Shown here piece by piece: positions 41,772-52,700 of a stretch of 64,000 nucleotides of DNA. The position numbers and the translations under genes were made by a program. The stretch is from positions 11,390,624-11,454,623 of the forward strand of contig NC_016134.3 in NCBI RefSeq assembly GCF_000005505.3, given 5' to 3'. The notes under the pieces are model-generated. The model did no database searches and was not told the origin of the DNA. It worked only from the letters and a program-made list of their open reading frames with translations. Source of the stretch: Brachypodium distachyon (lineage: Eukaryota > Streptophyta > Magnoliopsida > Poales > Poaceae). Each line of letters begins with the position of its first letter. Within the stretch, counting starts at the first letter, position 1.

Positions 41772-44012
41772 TCACGGACAAGGATTTGGATATCTTGCAT
41801 GAACATCATTGATCTCTGCTACAATTTCCTCGCATAGATGGATCTTTGTTGCCTCAAGAACTTCCTGAAGCTGCCTCAATTTAGTTGCACCGAAAACAGC
41901 TGATCCCACAAGGGGGTGTCTCAGTACAAATGCTGAAAGCATCAACAAAAGTAGCATGGATAAATGTTCACCAAAAGAGAATGCAACCTGAAATTGAAAA
42001 AAAATTATGAGGTAACATACCAATTGCCAGGATTGCTGGACAAACTCCATACTTGATGGAAATTCTTCTGTATTCCTGAAACAATTTGAAAGAACTAACA
42101 CATAAGCACCATGAAAGAGGTTTGCCACAAAGTAGATGTTAATCAAACACCTTCATGGCTGATTCAAGTTTGGGGTTTTGAAGATTGTATCTGGATTCAC
42201 CCTCGGAGTATCTTCCTACAAAACAGCAAGAACACCAATGATTCAGTGAAACATAACGTAAGAGGGAATGGAATGTAAAACATAGCACCTTTGAAAAGAT
42301 TCATTCTTGCATCTGGCAGACCACTATCATCAGATGAGTGATACTTCCCTGAAAGTATACCCATTGCCATTGGGCTGTAGGCCAGCAAACTGATTCTGCA
42401 GATGTCGTAGTTTAACAATCCAAGTTCAGCGACAGCTTGTACAAAGAAACTCCCTACTGAGATGGCAATACTTGTCACCCAAAAAAAGTAGCTAACTGAA
42501 GATCGGAGGCTGTATTATGGATACCTCTCGTGATGGCAGCATTCCGCCAATCCTGCATCAAAATTTCGACAAAGCAAGTTGTACGAGTTCTGCAAAAAGA
42601 GAACAAGTATGAAGTGTAGTTACAGTCCTGGTACTGAAACTATACGTATCTAAATTGTTAAAATCAGAATCTACTGCTTACTTGGACTGTTAGTATCTTG
42701 GGGCGTAACTCAAAATTCCTACTCAGTTCAAGGAACTTCATCACCCCATATGGTGTTTCATTGCTAAGGCCAATGTACCTGATCTAATGCCATCAATTCA
42801 TGAATCTTCCAAAAAGAAAATATAACATCTCGGACGAATAGGCAAAATATAACAAAATCCCTGCAGCATACCTTGCCAGCATCTATGCCTTTTCGAAGAG
42901 CTTCTAGCTGTTCTTCCATCGGTACAGACGCGTATTGACAGCTTGGATCGTATTCCGTTTCTCCAAACATCGGAACATAACTGCAAGTGCAGTACATCTT
43001 GTCTTACGACACGAGGATGCGCATGATACAAGCATGAAATGGTGTTGCTGTACAGACCGGTCAGGCCAATGGATCTGGTAAAGGTCAATGTAATCCACAC
43101 CCAGCCTGCGCAAACTGCAACAAAGATCAAAAAAGGAGAGCACAACATGCATTTCAGATAATATGAACAGAAATATGACTTGTGTAACTAAGCAAACGAT
43201 AACTCGAGTTCAGAGCAAAAATGATTAACTGACCAACCTACTATAAGAACAGTATAAGCTTGTGAGCTATGCATTTCAGTTGATATGAACAGAAATCTCA
43301 AGTTCTTCTGAAAAGAAAAACAGTAGAAGTTTGGAGCGAAATCCAAGGTTTACTAGCTGACCAACCTGCTATCGATTGCCTCCGTGATGTTCCGTGAATC
43401 GATAGCCTCCGGCCCGCCACGGATCCACGTCATCTCAGCAGACGGCCCAGCCACCTGCCCTAACAGGGCAGCACCGAAACAGAGCAGGAAATCGCAGTTC
43501 AGTTAACTGAATTTACAGTTTCAGCCAAAAGGCACGGGCATTGACCGTTGACCGAGAAGCTGAACCTTGGTGGCGAGCACGACGCCGTCGCGGGGGACCT
43601 TCCGGGCCCGCATCCAGCGGCCGAGGAGCTCCTCGCTGCGCCCGTGCGTCTCCCTGCGCTGCGGCACCGGGTACCTGCTTGCAATTTTTGCGTAGGCAAT
43701 CAAGACGATTTCTTTGTGAAAAGGGAGGAGTTTGAGGGGGGCGAAGGGGATGAGGAGAGCAGAAGGGGGCGTACATCTCGGCGGAGTCGAAGAAGTTGAC
43801 GCCGGCGTCGAAGGCGGCGTCGAGGAGGCGCAGCGATTCCGGCGGCCCGCTCTGCTCCCCCATCGTCATGGTTCCTGCAAATGCAAAGCAATCGAGTGAA
43901 CGCAGAAGTAAGGGCGACGCGGGGGGTGTAGGAGGGATATGGGGGACGAACCGAAGCAGAGGCGGGAGACGGGCGGCAGGTCAGGGGCGAGGTGGAAGGT
44001 GGGCATCGCCAT
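41772..44012 (-). CDS. Tas-type aldo-keto reductase, 12 exons, 359 aa
   Basis: Exons (minus): 44012-43952, 43874-43775, 43674-43566, 43454-43366, 43114-43058, 42980-42872, 42783-42682, 42589-42525, 42395-42289, 42215-42151, 42075-42021 and 41932-41772. All introns are GT-AG and the exons sum to 1080 nt with no stop. The protein is an (alpha/beta)8 NAD(P)H-dependent oxidoreductase: GTMTMGEQSGPPESLRLLDA, then GVNFFDSAEMYPVPQRRETHG (catalytic D and Y), ATKVAGPS (K), QIHWPDR (H), KIRYIGLSNETPYGVMKF, LLAYSPMAMGILSGKY, and VFGATKLRQLQ near the cofactor site. The layout and the YPNPCP end match E. coli Tas and its plant homologues. Substrate unknown. The start at 44012 is followed by a second ATG two codons on. 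It is the only complete multi-exon host gene here. Confidence 0.92.
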
Positions 44013-44194
44013 GGCCGCCGTGTCCCCTGTTCTCTCCTCTCCCCTGAACCGAGGAAGAAAGGATTCGTAGTACCCTATCCATTCCGGGGTTTTGCCGTCA
44101 AGATTCGTGCGCCTTGAGATTCGTGTATAGGGTCAAAAGGAGATCATGCATTCTAACTGATTTTTATAGATGAACAATTATTTCTGAAGCTTGA

Positions 44195-44318
44195 CTGAGC
44201 TCATGCAAATGAAGCACCAGAGCCACCTTATAAGCATGGCATTCCAACCTACCATGTCAAGCCATCATGCATTCCATGAACTTCGTTTATGGAAAAAGAA
44301 TTTGACGGCATATAAGTA
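44195..44318 (+). promoter_or_regulatory. PHAS unit 18 upstream region and TATA box
   Basis: CTCATGCAAATGAAGCACC resembles the family-A core. TATAAG at about 44311 lies 100 bp before the site, as in family A. Confidence 0.5.
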
Positions 44319-44342
44319 TAACTAAGCTCTTATAGAACTACA

Positions 44343-44600
44343 CTGAGAGTCCCAACGCATCTCCCAAAACACATTATATCTAACCAGATGATTAAATCTT
44401 TCTGATCGCTTGAGATATTAGAGGGAACCAAACCTTGACATCCTCTAGGAATATGTTAGTGTGATGTTTTGTTAAGTTGCGGGCAAATATTCTTCATCTT
44501 GGCGATGGATGGCGGTGATCCAGGAGGTTCATGACCGCGTCAATTGCGATGAATTTGCTTCGACATCAAGGTCCTTCTGAAGGTGAATGGATTTGAAAGG
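44343..44600 (+). ncRNA. PHAS unit 18, putative phasiRNA precursor
   Basis: The site at 44411-44432 is TGAGATATTAGAG then GGAACCAAA, with one mismatch and one G:U against miR2275, among the best in the window. Predicted cleavage is between 44422 and 44423. The flanking sequence is otherwise unlike families A and B. The end is arbitrary. Confidence 0.6.
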
Positions 44601-46090
44601 GGTTTTGTAGCATTCTGTTCCATAGGAATTTTTCCTACGGAGGCTCTCTTGGTTCAAAAGAATGGATCCTTCAAAATTTCTATGGATTTCTTTTCTACAC
44701 CCTAATAATATAGGAATTCTAACAGGAGTTTACATCTCTTGCAACAAAAATTACTGCAACATTAATGTTTTGTTCCAATAATTAAGTTGCAGTATTTTAA
44801 TAGGAAGTTTTAGCTTTGTGGTAATAGTGGTTGCATATTGCCATGATTTTACTATGTTGCCTTAGTGACAAAAACTTCGTTGCAATTGATAAATTAATTA
44901 TTGCAACAAAATGTATATTCATGGCAATATCGAAATTTATTGCCATGATTTTACTATGTTGGTTTAGCTATTTTTTTGTTCCAATAGAGACCAGATACCG
45001 CAACAACAAAAAATAAGTTGTCGCATTAACTATCTCATATTGAAACTAGTTTGAGTGCTGCGTCACGAAGACGGATAGAGCTTATGACTTCTATTATTCT
45101 GTACGACACAATATCATAGCATCCATCCATCGCTGCAGGTTTAATATGACGCAGCCGTTGATAATTAAGGTGTCCTACCAAAATCGGATGCAAAGTACCA
45201 TTGTGAATGAGAGACCAGGAAGATTTATTGAGCTAATTATCATTTGGTAACTCCTCGGTTTGCTGGATCATGGCAAAATGTTTAGTTGTTGCATTGATCT
45301 AAGCCAATTCAGATTCCTCACTGTATTTTACTCGTAGAAACTATAAGGGGAAAAAAACGAATATTACTTTTGGGCTTTTTAGCCCACGCCAGCCAACTAT
45401 CCCACCTAGCGCACTTTGCCATTCCGGCTTTCTTCTGGCGGGCCAGTTGTCCTTCCTTTTTTTTTCCTCGTGGGTCGTATCTCTCTGCTTTGGCCCATTA
45501 GTCCGACAGGCCTGCCCGAGGGTCCTCACAAATCCATGAGCATTAGGGATGGAGAAATCCATGGACATACTATCTCGAAGCTAGACTCGAAAGAAAAAAA
45601 TTCAGCTACCTACGGAAAAGATACAGTTTGTTGTTTCAATTTCGGCAAATAAAATTTCGCTTCCGTTTTCAGAACTTCCTTTCCGTTTACATATTTCCTC
45701 CCCATTCTCGTTTTTCTGAGGAACAGACGGGAAGATTTATTTATGGTTCAGCAAATATCATTCAAAGCAGGTTCAGACAACATAGGTATTTGAACTTTCT
45801 ATCTGAATCTATATATCTTGTGAATGTATGGCATAACAGAGTGTAAGCAATAACAGAGTATAAGCCGTAGTAACACGGTAACAGAGTGTACACTCCCTCA
45901 GAAATCATCAAGTCCCTGTGATTCTCAATGACAGCGTTTTAAGATTTGGATTGCTCATAGCAGCATCCAGTAATCACATCACATATAGGAGCAGAACCTT
46001 CATGTGCATGTGGTGATTAGGGAACCGACGAGGCTTCACGTGTATGTGGTGAGATGCTTGATCAGTTACAGGTAATTCTTCTTCGCGAAT
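44601..46090. other. Spacer, no gene
   Basis: AT-rich with a repeated TTGCCATGATTTTACTATGT (about 44837 and 44940) and a TTGCAACA-rich stretch at 44740-45020. A GGCCCATTAG-containing patch is at 45490. No coding sequence supported. Confidence 0.35.
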
Positions 46091-46095
46091 GCCAG

Positions 46096-46102
46096 TATAT
46101 AG
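46096..46102 (+). promoter_or_regulatory. PHAS unit 19 TATA box
   Basis: AGTATATAGATCC. TATATAG lies 105 bp upstream of the target-like site. Confidence 0.45.
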
Positions 46103-46127
46103 ATCCACCACAGCGACAGGGAGCTCT

Positions 46128-46330
46128 CTAGAAGTGGCACAAGATGAACATGATTTCCTCGTCAAAAGCGAGAGGCAAGATTTCTGCTCCTTTTTTTGAT
46201 TGAGATATTAGAGAAAAACAAAGCATATGTTGATGTGATCACTTGTTACTCTTTCTATGGATTGTTCTGGTCATAAATGTGGAAACCCCAACATCATTGA
46301 TACAAGTGGTGCTAACTGTTTTTTGTTCAC
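46128..46330 (+). ncRNA. PHAS unit 19, putative phasiRNA precursor
   Basis: The site at 46201-46222 is TGAGATATTAGAG then AAAAACAAA. The AAAACAAA end fits the miR2275 isoform that starts UUUGUUUU rather than UUUGGUUU. Predicted cleavage is between 46212 and 46213. The end is arbitrary. Confidence 0.5.
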
Positions 46331-46686
46331 ATATGTCATCAACTTTCAACATTTCTTTCTTTTTGGACGCGGGGGGTCCTAATTGAATGGAAATTTTGTA
46401 GTTCCGGCATTAGTTTTTACCGGATTGGCACAGGGAAGATTCTTGATTTCGGAGATTGCAACTCAACAATTAGAATTATTATCAGCACATATGTAAATAA
46501 AGAAAAAGCTCATTTAATTCCGAATCATCCGACTAGGCTGGACATGCAATTTTCACTTTATCTCTGTTCGTTGAAATCCAAGACACAGTTGAATGATCTC
46601 GGATGTTTATTGTTGTTGTTCTATAAAACAACAGGAGTACGGGGTGCCAATGCTTTATGCTCGATGGCACAAATGCGAGAATAGTA
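46331..46686. other. Spacer
   Basis: A TTTCTTTTTGGACGCGGGGG stretch at 46355 looks like a LINE 3' stub. Otherwise nothing seen. Confidence 0.3.
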
Positions 46687-47438
46687 TGTAGGGGGTGTAA
46701 GTCGGTCTTATACCGAAGGTCGTCGTACATTTGGACAAGTTGACATGTCGATATTTTTTGAATAGGTTCGGTCGATCCTGCGTCTACGACTTAATTCTAT
46801 GTTAGGAGAGACTTCGAGGGGGTCGTTAGCCAGGTGTTTGGACCGAACTCGTCTTTCCAAATCACCTATGGCGAGAGATCTCTAGGAGCCGTCTTGGACT
46901 TGGGCCGAACTTGTCTTCCCAAGTAGCGAGGTTGGGATACCCTCAAGACTCTAACCCGATCCCTCTACTTCGAGTCGAGGCCTTACTAGACGGCCCGGAA
47001 CCTCGAAACTACGCTTCCCAAGTCACGTCCACGAGGTCGAGTCGAGACTAAGCTCGACCCAAGCACTCGAGAGCGGGCTGCTTAGGTTGCTCTAGCCCTC
47101 TCCCCTTTGATCTTATTGCAATGGAGAGTGAATGAAACAAGCCACCATGAGGGGGTATTTATAGCCTAGGGGTCCATGACAAAAGAGCATGGCTACCCTT
47201 GAGGGAGAGGGAAAGTGAGAGCAAAGTGGTAAACTCCCCCCTACACCTTTCTTGGCCCCTACTTAAGCTTCCCTTCCCCTTTGACCAAGCCACGATAGGC
47301 TTGACTTGTTGACTCCTTTGACCGGCGCCTAATTGGCATGGCTATGCCTTGTTGGCAATTTGATCGGTCTTTGGGATTTGGTCGTCGCCACGTAGGATTA
47401 GGGCCCGGCCCATGTAAGGATTTTATTATATTACAACA
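46687..47438 (-). repeat. 3' LTR of a minus-strand Gypsy-type element
   Basis: On the minus strand it begins TGTTGTAATATAATAAAATC and ends CACCCCCTACA (TG...CA, 752 bp). It contains CTATAAATACCCCC, a TATA box on the minus strand near 47153. Just upstream on that strand is CTCAAGGGGGCTAC (47452-47439), a polypurine-like tract. The element's other LTR and pol are not in the window. Confidence 0.65.
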
Positions 47439-49720
47439 GTAGCCCCCTTGAGCCGGAGACATTGGGAATGCCTTCGGGTCAACTTCAATGTTGATGGCGT
47501 GCCGAGATTCTTCTTCTGGTACCTGGAGCGTTGTTCTCCTTGGGGTGAGCCACCGTCTAGGTAGGTTTTACGAGGAAATCAGGCCTAGGTGGGCTGCTTT
47601 GTGAGATACTCGCAGTTTCGGGAGTGACCTTCGAGACGTTGCGTTGGAGGAGCCACCGGCCAGGTAAACTTTGGCCTAGGTGGGCTTGCTGCACAAAAAT
47701 TTGTGGCTTTGTGAACTTTGGCGCATTCCAAGGGCTCCCGGGGATTTTTCCTGCGGAAAATTAGGGCCTTAGAATCTTCGGTGCGGAGAACCACCGGCTA
47801 GGTTAGTTTCCCGATGAGAAACTGAGCCCAGGTGGGTTCCTTCGCAGGGTTTCGCCGGTCGTGAGGTCTATTTCCGGAGAAACGGACACTTTTGGGACCT
47901 CCCTTCTGATGAAATATGGCCACGAAGGCCTTTTTTGCAAAATCCCGAGCTTGGAGGCTCTTTGGCGGGTTTTTGGAAGCTCGGAGGGCATTGGTGTAAA
48001 TCTTCAGAGCCGCAGGGGCTTTCCTATGACTTTTAATATTCCTGAGGGCCTGGGCGCGATTTTTGCAGGAAAGCAAGGGCCTGGCTTGGAATTTCAGTGT
48101 CCCAGAGGGCCTTTTTATGAAAGTCCCCGAGCTGTGGGCTTTTCCCCGCGCGCGCACTCTTGGGCCGCAGCGGCCTAGTGGGCTCTTCGGGTGTGCAGGC
48201 CAGGCCTAACTGGGCCCGAGAGGGGCTCCTTTTCTTTTCTTTTCTTTTTTTAGCGCGAACTTGGGCCACGGCTGGACCGGCTCAGCTGGGCTAGCGTACC
48301 GGTTCGCGAACCGAGCAGCTCGATCGGACGGTGGGTAACCCCCTGATGCCCTAGATCGAACGGCCGGCGGTTGTCTTCCTCCTTCGTACGATCCAGAAAG
48401 GTGGGCGTCCTCCTTTCCTCTTTCGTAGGGGGGCATGGCTGCCCAGGGATGACGCCGGCGACCGCGGGGGCTCGGCTAGGACGGCGCGGACCAGTCTGGG
48501 GCGACCAAACGGCCACATCCTGCCCCCTCCTGCCCCCTCCTTTGCTTCTTTTTGCTTTTCCTCCTTTCGTTTTTTTCTTGGCATTGGACAGAGCTTGTCC
48601 CCGGCCGACGACGTGTCGATTCGTGGATGGCTAGGCCCGGACGTCGAGGGGGGCCCGTTGGCCTATAAAATGGAGTAGTGCGGGGCTTGAGTAGACACGC
48701 CCACTCTCGTTTCCTCCCCTTCCAGCGCCGAAGACAAGCTCGGCGACATCCGAAGGACGGGGCGAGACCGGTGGCAACTAGGGGCTTCTTTGGGGCGCGT
48801 AGCTAGCTTCCGGTGCTTTCCCGTCGCTCGCGCTTGCCTAAAGATCGTCGAATCGTTGTGGGGGCTGAATTTCCGGCGAAGACGTGGCTTCGAGCCGCGA
48901 AAGGGGGGCGCCTAGGGTCTTTCGTGTCCTTGTCGAGTTCGGCCGCGCCGGGGTGTTTGGTTCTTGCCCATCGGGCATTCTTGACGCGCGTGCCGGTGAG
49001 CATTGGGGAGGGGGTGCCCGGGCGCTTAGTCGAGCATCCTCGGGGCGCGGTCGGCATGGGCATGCGCAGGAGGGCGCGCGCGGGGCGTAGGAGTGAAGTC
49101 GTGGGTGGGCGCGCATGCGCGGCCACGCGCGGCACGGAGCTCCCTCTAGTCCCAGTAGTAGTCGGTAGCGGAGGGGTGCGACGCGGGGCACGGCACGCGC
49201 GCGCGGGCTTCTGTTGCGCAAGGCATGCCTCGGCGTTGGCCGCGAACTGGCATGGGCGCGGCGTTACCCAGGGTGTCGGTTGTTTGATCGAACACCTTGC
49301 GGTCGTCTGATGCTTCCTCCTGGCTCGGGGCTGGGCCCGTGATAGGAACGTGGGCCTTGGGCCGTTGTGGGGGAGCTGGGCTCCCCTTTTCTTTTTTTTT
49401 CTTCGCGGGTTGGGCCTTCTTCTTTAGCCTGGCAGACCGAAGGGAGGCCGTGGGCCCTAGGAAAAGCCTGGCCGACCGGGAGCTAGGCTCCTGCTTCCCC
49501 CTTGCGACGTGGGCTAATGGCTAAGCGCCGGCCTTGGGTCGGTTTTTCTGCCTATGCTGTCGGGCCGATGCGTGGGGAGGCCGCCGAGGGGAGCTGGGCC
49601 TTCCTCCTTCCTCTTTTTTTTTATCCGTTCGGCGGTTGAGTTTTGCGACGTAGATTTTCCCTAGTTGCTTCCTTAGGAATTTTTGGAACTTGTACTAATC
49701 TTTTTGCATCTTCTTGTAGG
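47439..49720. mobile_element. Interior of the Gypsy element and leader of its antisense gene
   Basis: 47439-48660 contains GGCCTAGGTGGGC/TTTTGCGGAA-like degenerate repeats and no domain. TATAAAA at 48664-48670 (+) is followed by a GC-rich leader. The long GC-rich frames at 48800-49500 have no recognisable domain. An acceptor (CTTCTTGTAG) at 49720 starts the antisense gene's main exon. Confidence 0.55.
48664..48670 (+). promoter_or_regulatory. TATA box of the antisense retroelement gene
   Basis: GGCCTATAAAATGGAGTAG on the plus strand, opposite in direction to the LTR at 46687-47438 and about 1 kb before the coding exons. Confidence 0.5.
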
Positions 49721-52700
49721 AGCGTCGAGAGGGAGGCTTCCCATGGGAGCGGGGCCGAGGCGCAGACATCGGGGGGTAAGCCGCGGAGGTCGAAGAAGGT
49801 CACACGCCCGGAGAGAGGACCTCGGCCTAAGCCTTTTCCGGCCATGCCAGGACGGGTTCCCGACATTCTTCCGGCGTCAGTGACGACCGAGAAGGATTTG
49901 TCAGACCTTGTGGAGGCGGGCTACTTCCGCAAGGGCCTTGCCTCACTTCCTGACGAGGGTGAGCTTCGACTGGAGCCGCAGAGGCGTCGAGGGCACTTCG
50001 TTGTGTTCACCAGCTGGTTCCACGCGGGACTGTGCTTGCCCGTACACCCGTTCCTGCTGGAGTTCCTGGATACCTATGGTATCGAGTTGGTGCAGTTGCT
50101 TCCTTCGGCGATCCTGCGTCTGACCGTGTTCAGGTGGCTTTGTGAGACCGCCTTGCGGGAGCCTCCGACCATGAGGTTGTTCTTGTTTTTGTTCACCGTC
50201 CACGTGGAGGAGTGCCGCACCCCCGACGAGAGTAATTGGAGTGCTTTTGGGTCGGTTGCCGTGAGGCTCCGTCCTGGCTTCCACGATGAGTTCCCCCTGA
50301 TGCCGGCCAAGAGCGCGGTGTTGGGGAACGCGGTATGCTACGCTAGCACAAAATAAAAATTTCTACCGCTTCCGCCCGGATCAATGCTGTAGATAATGGA
50401 TCACGAGATTACCACTAGACGCGCAGACTCGTAGCGGAAGTAGAGTCAATGTAGCGCGTCGATGCCGTGTAGTTGAACAGCCTGCTCCTCCTCGTCGATC
50501 CCATGAACAATTCGTCCAAGCGCCGCAGGTGCAACGCCTCCGAGGTATCCACACGTACAGGGAGGAACTCCGTGCGGCGGACTGCTAGATCCGATCGCAA
50601 GGCTTTGGGCGTGCAAGTGTGACGGCCGAGTCTAACTCGCGTCTGGACTGGTGCAACCCTAGACGGGTTGGTCTCCTCCACTTATATAGACGTCCCTAGT
50701 GGGCTCAACACTTGAGGCCCGTTAGGAGTCTAAGCCCGATATGAGTTGGATCCGATCCAACTCGGTTCCCACCCCTTAAGCGTGTGACCCTTCAGGTTCG
50801 TGATCAGTCGGACACGACTACGAGCTCGGACTGCGGGCCCGAGTAACACCTTACTCGTCCACTGGCACCGACTCAAGTCGATAGTTGGTAGCGGCGCCTA
50901 GCAGCACGTGCCAACTCCTGAGTAACCACAAGGTATATTGACGAACCATACAATGTGTCATATGCAACATTCCTTTTGCCTCACGATATGTGTGTCGAGC
51001 TCAAGGCGAGTGCTTGTCATCCTTGTGGATAGCTCGAGTCTCTTCTCGTTCCTGTGATACAGATTCCCGAACGGGTTAACACTTAACCCAAGTCGCATGG
51101 CCACGCTTTCCGAATCTGATCACTCGAGAGGGCCCAGAGATATCTCTCGGAACAGGAGGGGCAAATCCCATCTTGATCAACCATGACTCGCAGCATGCTT
51201 CTCAGCAAACCCGAAAGCTACCTTTATAACCACCCAGTTACGGAGTAGCGTTTGGCAACCCCTAAGTAGGCCGATTCACATCCCAAGCTCATGCGATGAC
51301 CTCAGGTCTAGGACTGGCATATACATCGTACTTGAGACTAACAAATGACAATCATCTCGTTGTGTCTCAGTGCGGGTCTGTCCGACTCAACAATCTCATT
51401 GTCGAGTCCATGCTATCAGTCGGCAACACCTTGCCCTATGACTTGTGAAACATAGTCATCATACTGATTCACATTGCTAGTCTAGGTTATGTATCCGCAT
51501 AACCTCAATGATTAGGGACCATTAGAACAACATCATAGAATACATAGTCTCACAAACAAATCACGTATTTATTGATACATATCAGTGATGATGTTCAAGG
51601 ACAATAACAATAACTCATGAATACATAGGAAATAACATCATCACATGATTGCCTCTAGGGCATATCTCCAACACGCGGTGCGTTTGTTCGACGGGGGGGA
51701 CTCGCAGTGGTTCTTCCTCAACGTTTTGGAGACGAGCTTGCGTCACTCCGGTAGGCTCCCTCGACACTTTGGGCCTGGGGGGTTTCGAGATGTCGTCCGT
51801 CCCATGGGCACGTACTTGGTCGAAGAGTGGGAGCTTGCCGGGATCAAGTTGGCTCGTTCGGAGCGTAGCTTCCGCGACCTTCTCGAGGAGATGGTGATGG
51901 CGGGCCGCTTCATGATGAGGGCGCAACCACAGGCGGAGTTGGGGATCCCCTTGGCCTTTCGTCACCCACGTCGTGCGGCTAAGCGTGAGTTTCGTGACAC
52001 TTGAGTCGTTGCTTCAAGTATTTTTGTTTGCTTGACACTAACCCTGATTAGTGCTTGTGCTTGTTTTTTAGTGGCCTTCTCCCGAGAGAAGGCGGCCGAG
52101 TGGGCTTCCCAGATGATTGGACCGTACAACTCGGTGGAGCATCGGGCCTACGTCAATACCATCAGCGAGGGAGGATGCCACAATGTCGTGGCGGCATGCT
52201 TCGACGACTCGGTACCGATGCGCCCGGATCCCAAGTTCGGGAAGCTCATCAAGGCTGGCGAGCGGTACTCTCGTCTTGCGACTCCGTCGATGATCGCCGT
52301 TGGATCTCACCTTAGAGATGCTTGTGGGAAGGTGAAGCCTCGGGTTGTGCTTGGGTTGGGTGTGCCGGCGGCCCCAATGCCCAAGATCCCTCGTCCTCTG
52401 AGTTCACGCAAGAGGAAGGCTCCTTCTCCTGACCTAGGCGATTGGGCCGAGTCGAGGTCTCCCATGAGAGAGTCCATGGACATGCACCTAGCCAGGAAGA
52501 TCGACATTGAGAAGATCCTGCCTCCGTCGCCTCACGAGCGTGTGGTTTTCGCCCAGAGGACCGGGCTTCAGCTCGTGGTGGATACCTCCTCGGAAGCCAG
52601 CAGCGCGGGTGTCCCGGTGTTCTCTTTGGCTTGTGGGCCTGTCGAGGAGGAGCTTCCTGCCACCAGTGGGTGCGCACATGTTGAGCGTTTTAATTCCCTT

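Noticed and set aside
5603..46222. Could the motifs be MIR2275 genes on the minus strand rather than targets?
   Set aside because: On the minus strand each motif would read like the miRNA itself, but no complementary arm is found within about 150 bp to form a hairpin. TATA boxes and conserved blocks are oriented for plus-strand transcription.
47585..48520. Frames around 47585-48520 as gag or pol
   Set aside because: No zinc knuckle, protease, RT or integrase motifs on either strand. The sequence is repeat-like.
48803..49310. 165- and 127-codon frames
   Set aside because: Very GC-rich leader of the antisense retroelement gene, with no domain and open on both strands.
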